NCBI GenBank assembly: GCA_030998225.1
Contig: JAPYXD010000753.1
Coordinates: forward strand, 4,992,001-5,056,000
Length of the DNA stretch: 64,000 nucleotides
Direction: 5' to 3'
Origin: Diplolepis rosae
Taxonomy: Eukaryota; Arthropoda; Insecta; Hymenoptera; Diplolepididae
Shown here piece after piece: positions 24,331 through 36,100 of the stretch. How positions within the stretch are numbered: position 1 is the stretch's first letter; every line of letters starts with the position of its first letter. Position numbers and translations under genes: made by a program. The notes below the pieces were generated by a model. That model was given only the letters and a program-made list of their open reading frames with translations. It was not told where the DNA came from and did no database searches.

Positions 24331-24875
24331 GAATTTGAAGGTAAAACAGTTTCCAATCTTATTTCTTCTTTTTCTGGTAACGATAAAAGTAAACTATAGA
24401 TTCTGAGGCGGTTTGACACAATGCAATCAACCGCTATTGTTCCACTGCTCTTAGGAACAATTCTCGTTGAGTTTTAACGTTTAGTTAAGTATGCGAACTC
24501 CATTATCAGAATTAATAAAGCTTCGAGGACTCGTGACTCTAGGGCCGTCCATTAAGCAGTTTTTTTCTTTTTTGTCTCTCTTTCACTTTTGATTTCGCGT
24601 TCTAGTTTCTTTTATATAAATCTGTCGCACCTTTTGCTTCTTTCGAAACATACACGTGCCCGCCACTCAAAAAATAACTTAACTGTTATTCATTTCGTAT
24701 ATCCGATAGTCAACAGATGGAAGAAAAAGGTTGGGATTGTTTTGATATTTCTGAAGTGGACGAAAAAATTCGATTTTTTTGAAATATAACTGTATTTGAG
24801 CCAATGCGAATCATTCCGAATTAATCCAAAAATGTTTTGTATCGCGTTTGATAAAAAACGGTAAAAATTGACCCG

Positions 24876-25796
24876 ACCAAAAATCACCTCTTAATTACTC
24901 CGAAATTAAACAAATTTAGGCAGACTATAAATTTCAATATTTATGACAAAATTTCAATGTTCATGACAAAATTTTTAAATTTATATGACAAAATTTTACA
25001 GATAATTAGTTGTGATGATTGTGCAAACGTTGAAGGATATTATAACTACCCTGGCGAAAGTATAGGATAGGAATTCATTCCGAGCCAATCAGAACTATTC
25101 CGATTCATTCCGATAGCTCTATTCGAGCCAATGCGAATCATTTCGAACCAATCCGAAAAACATTTTGTATCTCGTTTGATGAAAAACGATAAAAAATCGA
25201 TTCGACCAAATTCGATTTAATCCGAACCAATCCGAAACCAAGTTTTCAATGCGAATCAATCCGAGCTCGGATTGATCCAAACCGGATTTTCAATCTGAAT
25301 CAATTTGAGGTTGAAATGAGTTTGGAATTCAGTTTGGAGCAATTCGAGCTCGGATTGATTCTGATTGAAAATCCGGTTAGGATCAATCCGAGCTCGGATT
25401 GATTCGTATTGAAAACTTGATTTTGTATTGGTTCGGATTGTTGCCTCGGATTAAATCGGATAAGGTCGGGTCAATTTTTTACCGATTTTTATCTAACGAG
25501 ATACAAAACGTTTTTCGGATTGGTTCGAAATGATTCGCATTGGCTCGAATAAAGCTATCGGAATGAATCGGAATAGTTCTGATTGGCTCGGAATTAATTC
25601 CTATCCCATTCTTTCGCCAGGGTAGTCATAATATCCTTCAACGTTTGCACAATCATCACAACTAATTATCTGTAAAATTTTGTCATATAAATGAAAAAAT
25701 TTTGTCTTGAACATTGAAATTTTGTCATAAATATTGAAATTTATAGTCTGCCTAAATTTGTTCAATTTTGGGAGTAATTAAGAGGTGATTTTTGGT
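24876..25796. mobile_element. Composite ~920-bp palindrome: outer foldback element with inner one at its centre
   Basis: Outer arms 24876-25048 and 25623-25796 are complementary over about 170 bp (e.g. 'accaaaaatcacctcttaat' against its complement at the far end). The inner CCCTGG element occupies exactly the space between them. Without it, the outer arms would meet at a TA dinucleotide. Confidence 0.9.
25049..25622. mobile_element. Full-length CCCTGGCGAAAG foldback element (574 bp)
   Basis: Starts CCCTGGCGAAAGTATAGGAT and ends with its near complement (ATCCCATTCTTTCGCCAGGG). It is flanked by TA on both sides. The arms pair along almost the whole length, with 'caatccgaaaaacattttgt' on the left and its relative on the right. 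The interior is a series of 'aatccgagctcggatt'-type short palindromes. No coding frame, so mobilisation would need a transposase from elsewhere. Confidence 0.92.
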
Positions 25797-26699
25797 AGCA
25801 TTTCAAGATTTCAAATCGTGAAAGAGTATGGAGTTCCGCCATCACGGTCGAACGAACGCGCATCGCGGTTGGTGGATATAATATGCCAGACCGGAAAGAT
25901 GCGAGACGAGATTTTAGGGCGAGAGTCAAGGGGTCGAGGGAATGTTATAGACAAGGGACGCGAGAAGTGCTGAACGAGGATACAGAGAGATTGGGAGGAT
26001 GGAACAATTCCCCTCCACTGAGAAGATCTCACTCGCCACGCAGCTGGTACTGCCTTCTGACACCCGAGAAGACCTGACATCAAATCTCGTCCAAATGGCC
26101 CACAACTTACTCCATATTAAAAAGGCAAAAGAGTGCAAAACAAATAACGACACTGTGGCGAAATTCGATTCGTTCTGATTAACTGAATTTGAATTTCGCG
26201 CCATTATTTTTAGGCCGGATGTACATTTTGTAAAACGAAATTGAGAAATATAAAAATTTTGCTAAACTCAAACTCTTACCAAATATCAGAGCTTTGGCAA
26301 AAATAGTATTTCTATTATTTTAAGAATTTTAATGATATTATTTATGGTATCTTATGGGATAAAAAATATTATTTTTTCCGCAAAACATTTAAAAATTACA
26401 ACAATTTAATTTTAATATTTTTAGTTGCAATTAAATTTTACCCTATTGCAGCTTTGTACCAATCTTTCAAAAATGGTCAAATTCTAATTAATCACGGCTA
26501 ATTTTTTCAGGAAAAAAATTTTCTACAACTGCCGCTTCCGATTTTAAAAATAAATCAATAATCTGCAATAGTAATTATTTGTTTGAGAAAAATTTCTTTT
26601 TAGAATATTACGTGAAGCATTTTAGCTATTGAAAATCTTACCAAAAATATTGAAAACGGGCATGTAGGGATTCTTTTTCCTGAACGAAGCAGTAGTGGG

Positions 26700-29022
26700 G
26701 AAAATCTAATTGCAAATCGGATTGAAATTCATTCCGAGCCATTCCGTAATCTGTTTCCAAATCATTTCAAATCGTTCCGAACCAATCCGAAAAAAGTTTT
26801 GTATCTCGTTTCACGAAAACCGTCGAAAATCAATCCTACTTAATCCAATTCAATTCGAGGTATCAATGAATCAAACCAATCAAAACCAAGTTTTCGATTC
26901 GAACCTATCCAAGGTCGGAATAATTCACATTGATTCTGATTCATTTGGATCGAAAACTTGGTTCGGATTCATTCGGATTAAACTGGAATAAGTCAGATTG
27001 ATTTTTTACCAATTTGCATCAACCGAGATACAAAACGTTTTTCGGATTAATTCGGAATGACTTGGAATGGTTTGGAAACAGATTCTGGAATGGCTCGGAA
27101 TAACTCTGATTCGTTCTTGATGAATTTCAATCCGATACTGTATACGGTTCAATCCGAATGAATGCGAAATAATCCAAACTAAGTTTTCGATTCGAATCTA
27201 TCCATGGTCGGAATGATTCGGATTGAAAATCCGTTTTGAATCAATACGAGCTAGGATTCATTCGGGTTGAAAACTTGTTTCGCATTCATTCGGATTAAAC
27301 CGGAATAAGTTGGAAAGATTTTTTACCGTTTTGCATCAAGCGAGATACAAAACGTCTTTCGGATTGGTTTGGAATGGTTCGAAAACATATTCCGGAATGG
27401 CTCGGAATAACTCTGTATCATTCGTAATGAATTTCAATCCGATACTTATTCCGGTTAGATCCGAATGAATCCAAACCAATCTAAACTAATTTTTCGATTC
27501 GAATTTATTCAAGGTCGGAATGATTCAGATTGAAAATCCACTTTGGATCAATTTGAGCTCGGATTCATTCGGATCGAAAACTTGATTCGGATTCATCGGG
27601 ATTGAACCGGAATAAGTTGGATTGATTTTTTACCGATTCGCATCAATCGAGATACAAAACGTTTTTTGGATTGGTTCGGAATGACTTGGAATGGTTTGTA
27701 AACAGATTCCCGAATGGCTCAGAATAACTCTGATTCGTTCTTAATGAATTTCAATCCAATACTGTATACGGTTCAATCCTAATGAATCCGAAATAATCTA
27801 AACTAAGTTTTCGATTCAATTCTATCCATGGTCGGAATGAATCGGATTGATTCAGATTGAAAATCCGTTTTGAATCAATACGAGCTCGGATTCATTCGGA
27901 TCGAAAACTTGATTCGGATTCATCGGGATTGAACCGGAATAAGTTGGATTGATTTTTTACCGATTCGCATCAATCGAGATACAAAACGTTTTTTGGATTG
28001 GTTCGGAATGACTTGGAATGGTTTGTAAACAGATTCCCGAATGGCTCAGAATAACTCTGATTCGTTCTTAATGAATTTCAATCCAATACTGTATACGGTT
28101 CAATCCTAATGAATCCGAAATAATCTAAACTAAGTTTTCGATTCAATTCTATCCATGGTCGGAATGAATCGGATTGATTCAGATTGAAAATCCGTTTTGA
28201 ATCAATACGAGCTCGGATTCATTCGGATCGAAAACTTGATTCGGATTCATCGGGATTGAACCGGAATAAGTTGGAAAGATTTTTTACCGTTTTGCATCAA
28301 CCGAGATACAAATCGTCTTTCGGACTGGTTTGGAATGGTTCCGAAACATATTCCGGAATGGCTCGGAATAACTCTGATTCGTTTTTAATAAATTTCAATC
28401 CGATACTGTATACGGTTCAATCCTAATGAATCCGAAATAATCCAAACTAAGTTTTCGATTCGAATCTATCCATGGTCGGAATGATTCCGATTGAAAATCC
28501 GTTTTGGATCAATACGAGCTAGGATTCATTCGGGTCGAGAACTTGGTTCGCATTCATTCGAATTGAACCGGAACAAGTTGCAAAGATTTTTTACCGTTTT
28601 GCATCAACCGAGATACAAAACATCTTTCGGATTAGTTCGGTATGGTTCTGAAACATATTCCGGAATGACTCAGAATAACTCTGATTCATTCGTAATGAAT
28701 TTCAATCCGATACTTATTCCAGTTATTCCATACTAATGTTTCGATTCGAATTTATCCAAGGTCGGAATGATTCGGATTGATTCAGATTGAAAATCCGCTT
28801 TGGATCAATTTGAGCTCGGATTCATTCGGATCGAAAACTTGATTCGGATTCATCGGGATTGAACCGGAATAAGTTGGATTGATTTTTGACCGATTCGCAT
28901 CAATCAAGATACAAAACGTTTTTCGGATTGGTTCGGAATGACTTGGAATGGTTTGTAAACAGAATACTGAATAACTCTGATTCGTTCGTAATAAATTTCA
29001 TTCCGATAATTTTCCCAGGGCT
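26700..29022. repeat. Tandem amplification of foldback-family unit (~310-322 bp)
   Basis: The word 'gaatttcaatccgatact' or a close variant recurs near 27122, 27430, 27750, 28072, 28390 and 28698, marking six or more direct repeats. The units near 27750 and 28072 are almost identical over their full length. A terminal 'cccagggct' at about 29014 resembles the family's right end. The short open frames inside are repeated by-products of the unit. Confidence 0.9.
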
Positions 29023-29700
29023 AAACTTAATATACTTTCTAAATAACTCCAGATAATTACCGAACAAAAATTAGTGACCCGTTAGGTAGAAGTTCCAGGC
29101 CTTTTCATGAACAAATTCTTCCCCTTTAAATCATCTCAGAGCATAAAACTGCAAATTTGAGTGAATCCTTGCAATTAGCACGCAGTGTTGCGTGCTACGT
29201 ACGCAAAGGGTTGCGGAAGATGTAGACATTTCGACTGGAAGGGGCTCATCCTGAAGGTAGAACTTGCTTCTCGAGTTGTCAGGGATGCGGCGGTTTTAAT
29301 TGCTGCTTAAGACACCCTCGTCGCGTTAACCTCATCCGCGATCCTTGCGGATAACTCTGGTTGGGTAACTGGGAAGAGTTCTGTAGTATACAGATGTACA
29401 CACGTATAGGGAAAATCACATTCACGGGGAAATCGCGAGGAAAGGAGCGAAGCGACTTGCGCTCATAACAGAGCTCTCGTAACTCAGCCTAACCCTAACT
29501 CCATATACTCAAACCTCAGCCTCTTCTTCCTCAAGACCCTCTTTATCCAACGTTTAACGATGAAGTTCTCTGCGGAAGAGAGAACTTCCCTTGGAAGGAA
29601 CGTGCTACGAGACGTTAAGCAAGTTTGCTACCAACCACGTATAATCCGCAAGAAGTTTACTGATGTCTCTCGTGGCTGCTTGCCAGCTCGCCAAGGTCTT
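29023..29700. other. No gene recognised; GC-richer patch
   Basis: 29,160-29,560 is richer in CpG than its surroundings and has stop-interrupted frames. It does not match any remembered Pax paired-domain sequence. Confidence 0.45.
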
Positions 29701-29704
29701 ATCT

Positions 29705-30965
29705 ATGCAGTAACGAACGTAGTTAGTTGCACCACCCTTTCTACAAGAGGCACAAAATATTAAATATAAAGTCCTGATAAAATCACCCGGGCGAATATTG
29801 AGGCTAGACCCAAGTTGGGCCCAGGTCTGGCAAAACTAGGCCCCAGCCTAGAGATCAAGCCTAGGCCAAACTCTGCATGAAAGCTAATTCTGGCCAGGAT
29901 CTGGCTACATTGACAAGCTTGATCGCACATCTTGGCCCAGACTTGTGCCTACTTTATTCTCAATTCCTAGTTACTTTTTTAACTAATGTTTCTGTGTTTC
30001 TATTCAAATATTGTTGATGTTCTTAGTTGTGTTTAAATAAAAAGTTGAATTTGAAAAGATTTTTTTAAATTCAAATATTAAATGCCTGGAGGGCTGCTAT
30101 CTAGCGCCTGCACAGTTGTATAGAGCCTAGATACCTGCTGTCTAACAACTGTCTAAGCCTTCTAGCTGAAAACTCTAAAAACAGGTTAAAGTTCTGACTA
30201 GCCACTAGCTAGATTGCCTAGTCAGTGCCAAATCTGACTTCACTATACAGTAACGAACATAGTTAGTTGCACCGCCCTTTCTACTAGAGGCACAATTTAC
30301 AAAACATAAAATATAAGGTTATGATAATATCGCCTTGGCAAATATTGAGGCTGAACCCAAGTCGGCCCAGGTCTGGCAAAACTAGGCCCCAGCCTAGAGA
30401 TCAAGCCTAGACCAAACTCTGCATGAAGGCCAATTCTAGCCAGGATCTTTCTATATTAACAAACTTGATCGCCCAGCTTGGCCCCGGCTTGAGCCTGCTT
30501 CATTGTCGATTCCTAGTTACTTTTTTTAACTGATTTTTTTGTGTTTAAATGAAAAGTCGAATTCGAAAATAATCTTTTATTCAAGTATAAAATATTTTGA
30601 CAGCTGCTATCTAGTGCCAGTACATCTGCTGTCTAACAACTGGCTAGGCCGCTCGGCTAAAAACTATAAAACTTGGTTAGAGTTCTGACTAGCCGCTTGC
30701 TTGATCGCCCAGCTTGGCCCAGGCTTGAGGCTACTTTATTTTTGATTCCTAGTTGCTTTTTAAGCTAATGTTTTTGTATTTAAATGAAAAGTTGAATTCG
30801 AAAGGAAACTTTTTTATTTAAGTATAAAATGCCTGGACAGCTGCTATCTAGCGCCTATGCTGCTGCTGTCTAACAACTGGCTAAGCCCTCCAGCTGAAAA
30901 CTCTTATAACCCGTTAGAGTTCTGATTAGCCGCTAGCTAGATCGCCTAGTCAACGCCAAATCTGA
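29705..30965. repeat. ~541-bp tandem repeats, two copies plus partials
   Basis: 29705 ('cagtaacgaacgtagttagt') recurs at 30246, and 'gcccaggtctggcaaaacta' recurs about 546 bp later. A shorter repeat of the second half ('agcttggcccaggcttgag' to 'tagatcgcctagtcaacgcc') follows from about 30700. Confidence 0.85.
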
Positions 30966-31379
30966 CGTTTGATACTCTTGTCTGACCGAAACCAGTGTCA
31001 GAAGATTTTTCCACCTTTTTCCTAATTATCTTATTTTTTCTATTCTTCTCTAACCCTTAATGCAAAGTTATCCTATCTTTTATAACTCAACGTCCCCAGT
31101 ATGCAAAATCGGGAAATTGTTCGACACTATTGCCTAATCAGTTAGATAAACCAGAGCTTATCAGCAGTTTTCAAAAACAGAACTGCAACTTCTCATATCA
31201 AGTCTTCATCGAAACTAATAAAATTTTAAGTCTATCCATTTTCCACGTGCTCTATCTTTATTCCTTACTTGTATAAATACACGAGGATGGTTTCGGTGGA
31301 GATTCCAGAGTTCGACGTAGCTTGGCGTGTACATATCGAGTCACCAGGGCGATAGAAACCCTGGAGGAGGGGTTGTTAT

Positions 31380-31800
31380 CAGGTTTCCATTAGCACAGTG
31401 CGGGACAGAGTAAAAGAGGTAGAGGAAGAGAAAGAGAAAGAGGAATAGAATGTCGTGGAGCGGGGTTGTGAAGAAGAGGGAAACTCTCGTTGGGTGACAG
31501 AAACGTAGATCGTAAGGGAGGCCAGTAGCGGCGTCGGGACGCCTGGCGTCTTATCGCACCCCCGTACCCTCCCCGTCCTTCCGACGGTACCTCATCCTCC
31601 CTCTCGCTTTCGCTATCTGTCTCTTTCTCTCTCATTCTCTTGCACCTTCCTTCTCCTCGTCGTTGAGTCAAAACCCACTGACGCCTAGAAGCGCTCACCC
31701 AGAAACCGACGATAAGGTTTGCCGGGCGACGCCTGCCTTCTACCCTCTGCACACATTCGAACCTACACGCACGCCTCACTCCCTTCCGTTCCATGCTTCA
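31380..31800. promoter_or_regulatory. CpG-rich patch upstream of the Pax6 homeobox exon (speculative)
   Basis: A stretch with clearly higher GC and CpG content than the surrounding intron, preceded at about 31270 by TATAAATA on the plus strand. It has long open frames by composition only. It could be an internal promoter or enhancer of Pax6, or just an unrelated GC-rich repeat. Nothing proves function. Confidence 0.25.
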
Positions 31801-32179
31801 TTTTATGCCAGTTTATGTCTGTAATTTTGATAGAGAGCGGATTTTATTCCAAGGAAAGTAACCAGCTATGGGACAACAACGATTTTCTTTTATCTAATTT
31901 CAAAAATACTCAAATTGTGTATGTTGAAAGGACTTTTTAAATTTTTATAAAATCTTGACGTTTTGAGTCGTATTAGGAAAGAAAAAATGGTGTTTGTGAC
32001 GGTGACTGTCTATCTGTCGTCGTTCTCGTCTGTAAGAACGATTGCTTTCGAAAAAATTATCGAATTGAATTAAAATTTGGCACACTTCTTGAAAGCTTAA
32101 AAAGAAAGAAGGAGTTGGTTAACCAGACATTTTTTACCAATGGCTCCAGTTTTATGTATAAAAAGGTTTTTTCCGCCGT

Positions 32180-33000
32180 ACACCGAAAGTTAGCCTTGTC
32201 GGTGTGGTTTTGCGTGCGAAAAGTTGATTTCCCCGAACTAGTGCGGTAAAGTTTTAAGTCTGCGGAAAATTAAAACAAACTTAGAATTTTACCTCAGTAG
32301 TTCGGAAAAATCAACTTTCCGCATGCAAAACGACACTGACTCGGCTATCTTTCGGTATACTATTTAAGTGATTGCTTACTTGGAATCAACTTTGCTTTAA
32401 TTGTTGTTACAGGTGATAATTAGAAAAACCAAATTTGCTTAATTAGTATTGATACAATTTAGTGTGGATTATAGAGAATATAGAAACGAGTTTCTAACTT
32501 GTGGAAAGTTGATTTCCCCGAACTAGTTCGGAAAAATCAACTTTCCGCATACAAAACGACACTGACTTGGCTAACTTTCGGTATACTATTTAAGTGATTG
32601 ATTATTCGAAACCAAATTTGCTTAATTAGTATTGATACAATTTAGTGTGGATTATAGAGAATATAGAAACGAGTTTCTAACTTGTGGAAAGTTGATTTCC
32701 CCGAACTAGTGCGATAAAATTTTAAGTGTGCGGAAAATTAAAACAAACTTAAAATTTTACCGCACTAGTACGGAAAAATGAACTTTCCGCACGCAAAACG
32801 ACACTGTCAGGGCTAACTGTCAGTGTACGGTGGACAAAAAATATCGTTTGTAAATCATGCGGAACGTTTTTAATCGTAAAAAACGATATCAAAAATGAAA
32901 AATTCCATTTTGCAGCACTGGTGCGGGAAAATCAATTTTCCGCACGCAAAACGACACTGACAAGACTAACTGTCAGTGTGCGGCGGATAAAAAATTATTT
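32180..33000. repeat. Palindromic repeat family, copies in Pax6 intron
   Basis: At least three units, each with 'ggaaagttgatttccccgaa' on the left and its complement 'aatcaactttccgca' about 100 bp later. They are joined by a direct segment ('aacgagtttctaacttgtgg'). A related unit lies at 36,165-36,600 in a later Pax6 intron. Confidence 0.8.
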
Positions 33001-33174
33001 GCCTGAACGACGTTTACAAATTCTCTTTATTTCTGAAAAAGCGGTACTTTGATGAACTGAAGATTCATTTATTTATTTATAGAAAAACAACTTAAAAATT
33101 ATGAAAGAATCTTGAAGAAATTCATACTATTTTTTACTTGGACTTGTTAAAACTAAACTCTTGATATTTTCTAG

Positions 33175-36100
33175 TTGCCGAACTTGAAGGTGGCGCACAT
33201 TCAGATGAGACGAACAGCGGCGGTGACAATAGCAACGCTGGAAGCGTCTCTGGCGGCGCTGACGATGACCAAGCTCGTCTACGTCTTAAAAGAAAGCTCC
33301 AGAGGAATCGTACGAGCTTCAGTAATGAACAAATCGACGCCCTTGAGAAAGAATTTGAAAGAACCCATTACCCGGATGTATTCGCAAGAGAAAGACTTGC
33401 AGGAAAAATTGGCCTACCCGAAGCTCGTATACAGGTAAATATATTTCAAGTATATTCCATTTTTCATTAGCCACTTTAATACAAGGGGACACTCCAAAAG
33501 TTTTTTCAAATTAATAGTGCGACGATTTTTAAGAGCCACTCTTGATACATAACACAGGTCTACAAAATATGAGGTTGTGATTGTTATAGAAATACCTGCA
33601 AAGTTTTTTTTTCAATCAGCGATATCTCCGGTTAGAAAAATTAAAAAAATACATGTAAATAGTGAAATGAAAAGCTGAAAAGTGGCTCTTTTTGATGGTT
33701 TTCTCATATTTAAAAAATAATAAAAATTCGCGAAGTTATCGATGCTCAAATATAGCGAAAAACCGTATTTTTCGCACTTTTAGGTTAGGATTACTCAAAA
33801 ACCTGACGTGATGGAGCAATTCTGAGCCCGGATTCGGTTTCTACGCTAAAAATTACTTCGGAAATGTACCTCAACTACTCCATAACAAAACCATGTAGAC
33901 CTGTGTTATCAATTTTAGATACAAAGCAATCTTTTTTTTAACTTTGTAACAGTGAACAAATTTTGTAGGTTTTTCTTCGCTGTGAAACACTCAAAGAGCC
34001 GATTGATTTTTTTTTTGGACTCGTATAAATATATCCATGATTCGTCAGAACTTACGATGTTATAAATAAGATTTACTATCTAAAACTGAATCAGTCAAAT
34101 TTTCACTGATTGAATCAGTGATTTACTTTTTCACTAATTCGTCAGTGAAAAAGTACTTTTCACTGTTATATCAGTTAATTTTCACTGAAATAATCAGTGG
34201 AACAGAAAGATTTACTGTGAATCAGTCAAATTTCACTGATAATCAGTAGATTTTGACTGATTCTGATTTAGAGAGTAATGAACCTAATTTGAATCGTTTC
34301 AATGTTTCCTTGCACCATCTATATTGAAAAAACTTTCTTAGTGCCCCACGTAGTATTAAAAACTCGGTGGTTTATTTTCTTCGATTAAAATGTAAGTTAA
34401 TATGAACAAAGCATGAGTCTGAGTCGAGATAAAGCGTCTTCGATGTGTAGCCTAGTGATTGACAAATATTCGTCTGTCTCGTCCACTAATCAGGTCTGGT
34501 TTTCGAATCGCCGTGCAAAGTGGAGGCGCGAGGAGAAATTAAGAACGCAGAGAAGGGACAATCCTCAACAACAACAGCAACAACACTCTAGTAACGTCGG
34601 CTTGGTGAGCGGGCATCCAACACCTCCGCCCTCGAGTATCCTCGGTGGACAACCACCCCCACAGGCACCACCCTCACCACCCAGAATACACCATGGGTTT
34701 GCACCCTCGGTCTATCCAGGAATCCCCAGCATGCCTGACTCCTATAGGTGAGGACCCTTTTTACTATATAGCCGAGACTAGACCCCTTGCACATTTTTCA
34801 AAAATGAGCAAAATCGAATCCTTGGAGCAAAACAACATAAGCTACAATGAAATGTTACAAAAATATACAGTCATTTTTAAAATATAACAATTTAACGCAA
34901 TAGTGTATTTCAAACGCGTTGAAAAGCGCGCGCTTAGCCAGTGACGTCACTAGGCAGATGTAAATGTCAACAACCATGTTATTTGCTCTGCAAAATCAAT
35001 TAAAAAGTCAATTAAAGAAAAGATTCGCCGCGGAAAATGGTGAACAATTATTGCGTGCCCTGTTGCCCGAATTCTTCCACTAAAACACCATCGAAAGTGT
35101 TTTTATCGGTTCCTAAGGGAGAAATTAGAAAAAAATGGATCACTGCAGCTCGTCCTAAATATCACGTATCCCTGGCGAAAGTATCGGATAGGAATTTATT
35201 CCGAGCCAATCAGAATTATTCTGATTCATTCCGATATCTGTATCCGAGACAATGCGAAACATTTCGAACCAATCCGAAAAACGTTTTGTATCTCGTTTGA
35301 TGAAAAACGGTAAACAATCGATCCGACTTAATCCGATTTAATCCGAGGCAACTATTCGAATTAATCCGAACCAATCCGAAACCAAGTTTTCAATCCGAAT
35401 GAATCCGAGGTCGTAATTATTCGGATTAATTCTGATTGAAATGAATCCTTGGATCAATCCAAGCTCAAATTGATTCGTATTGAAAACTTGGGTTCGGATT
35501 CATTCAGATTAAATCGGATTAGTTCGGATCGATTTTTTACCGTTTTTCATCAAACGAGATACAAAACGTTTTTCGCATTGGCTCGGATACAGATATCGGA
35601 ATGAATCGGACTAGTTCTGTTTGGCTCGGAATGAATTCCTATCCGATACTTTCGGCAGGGATCTCTACAATCGGGCTTGTTTTGTTGTGAGGATCATTTT
35701 AAGGTAACTTTAATTCTGAAAATTAAGAATCTTGTGGTTTGCAACCACTGCAAAAAATATTTTACCGAATAATACAAAAGATGATCACTATGAGGTTATA
35801 ACATTTTAAATGTGACATTAAGTAAGCTTATTTTTTATTGTTCAGTTGGAGGAAGATCTTGAAAACTTCATGAGATTCAAGTTGGATCCTTCTGCAAACT
35901 TACACTTAAAGGAAGGAACAGTACCTTGATTTTTCGCTTGCCAAAAAGATCAAAAACGCGTTTTTACTGTCACTGGTACAATAGAAATCAACGAATTTCA
36001 AAGAAAATAGTGCTAGAATAGATTAAACTAATTTTTGGTTGAAAAAAAATCGATTCTTAATTTTTTATGCAAGGAGTCCATTCAATAAGTTATAAAAAAA

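Noticed and set aside
28184..28736. Two similar 80-codon frames (28184-28426 and 28491-28736)
   Set aside because: They recur because the foldback unit is tandemly repeated. The sequence is composed of 'aatccgaa' words with no domain.
29560..29763. Small plus-strand frame starting MKFSAEERTSLGR
   Set aside because: Its last part falls inside the 541-bp repeat unit, and the corresponding part of the second copy is not preserved as coding.
31390..31794. 134-codon minus-strand open frame, Arg/Glu/Ser/Leu-rich
   Set aside because: Open because the patch is GC-rich with purine/pyrimidine tracts. No recognisable family. Kept only as a possible regulatory patch.
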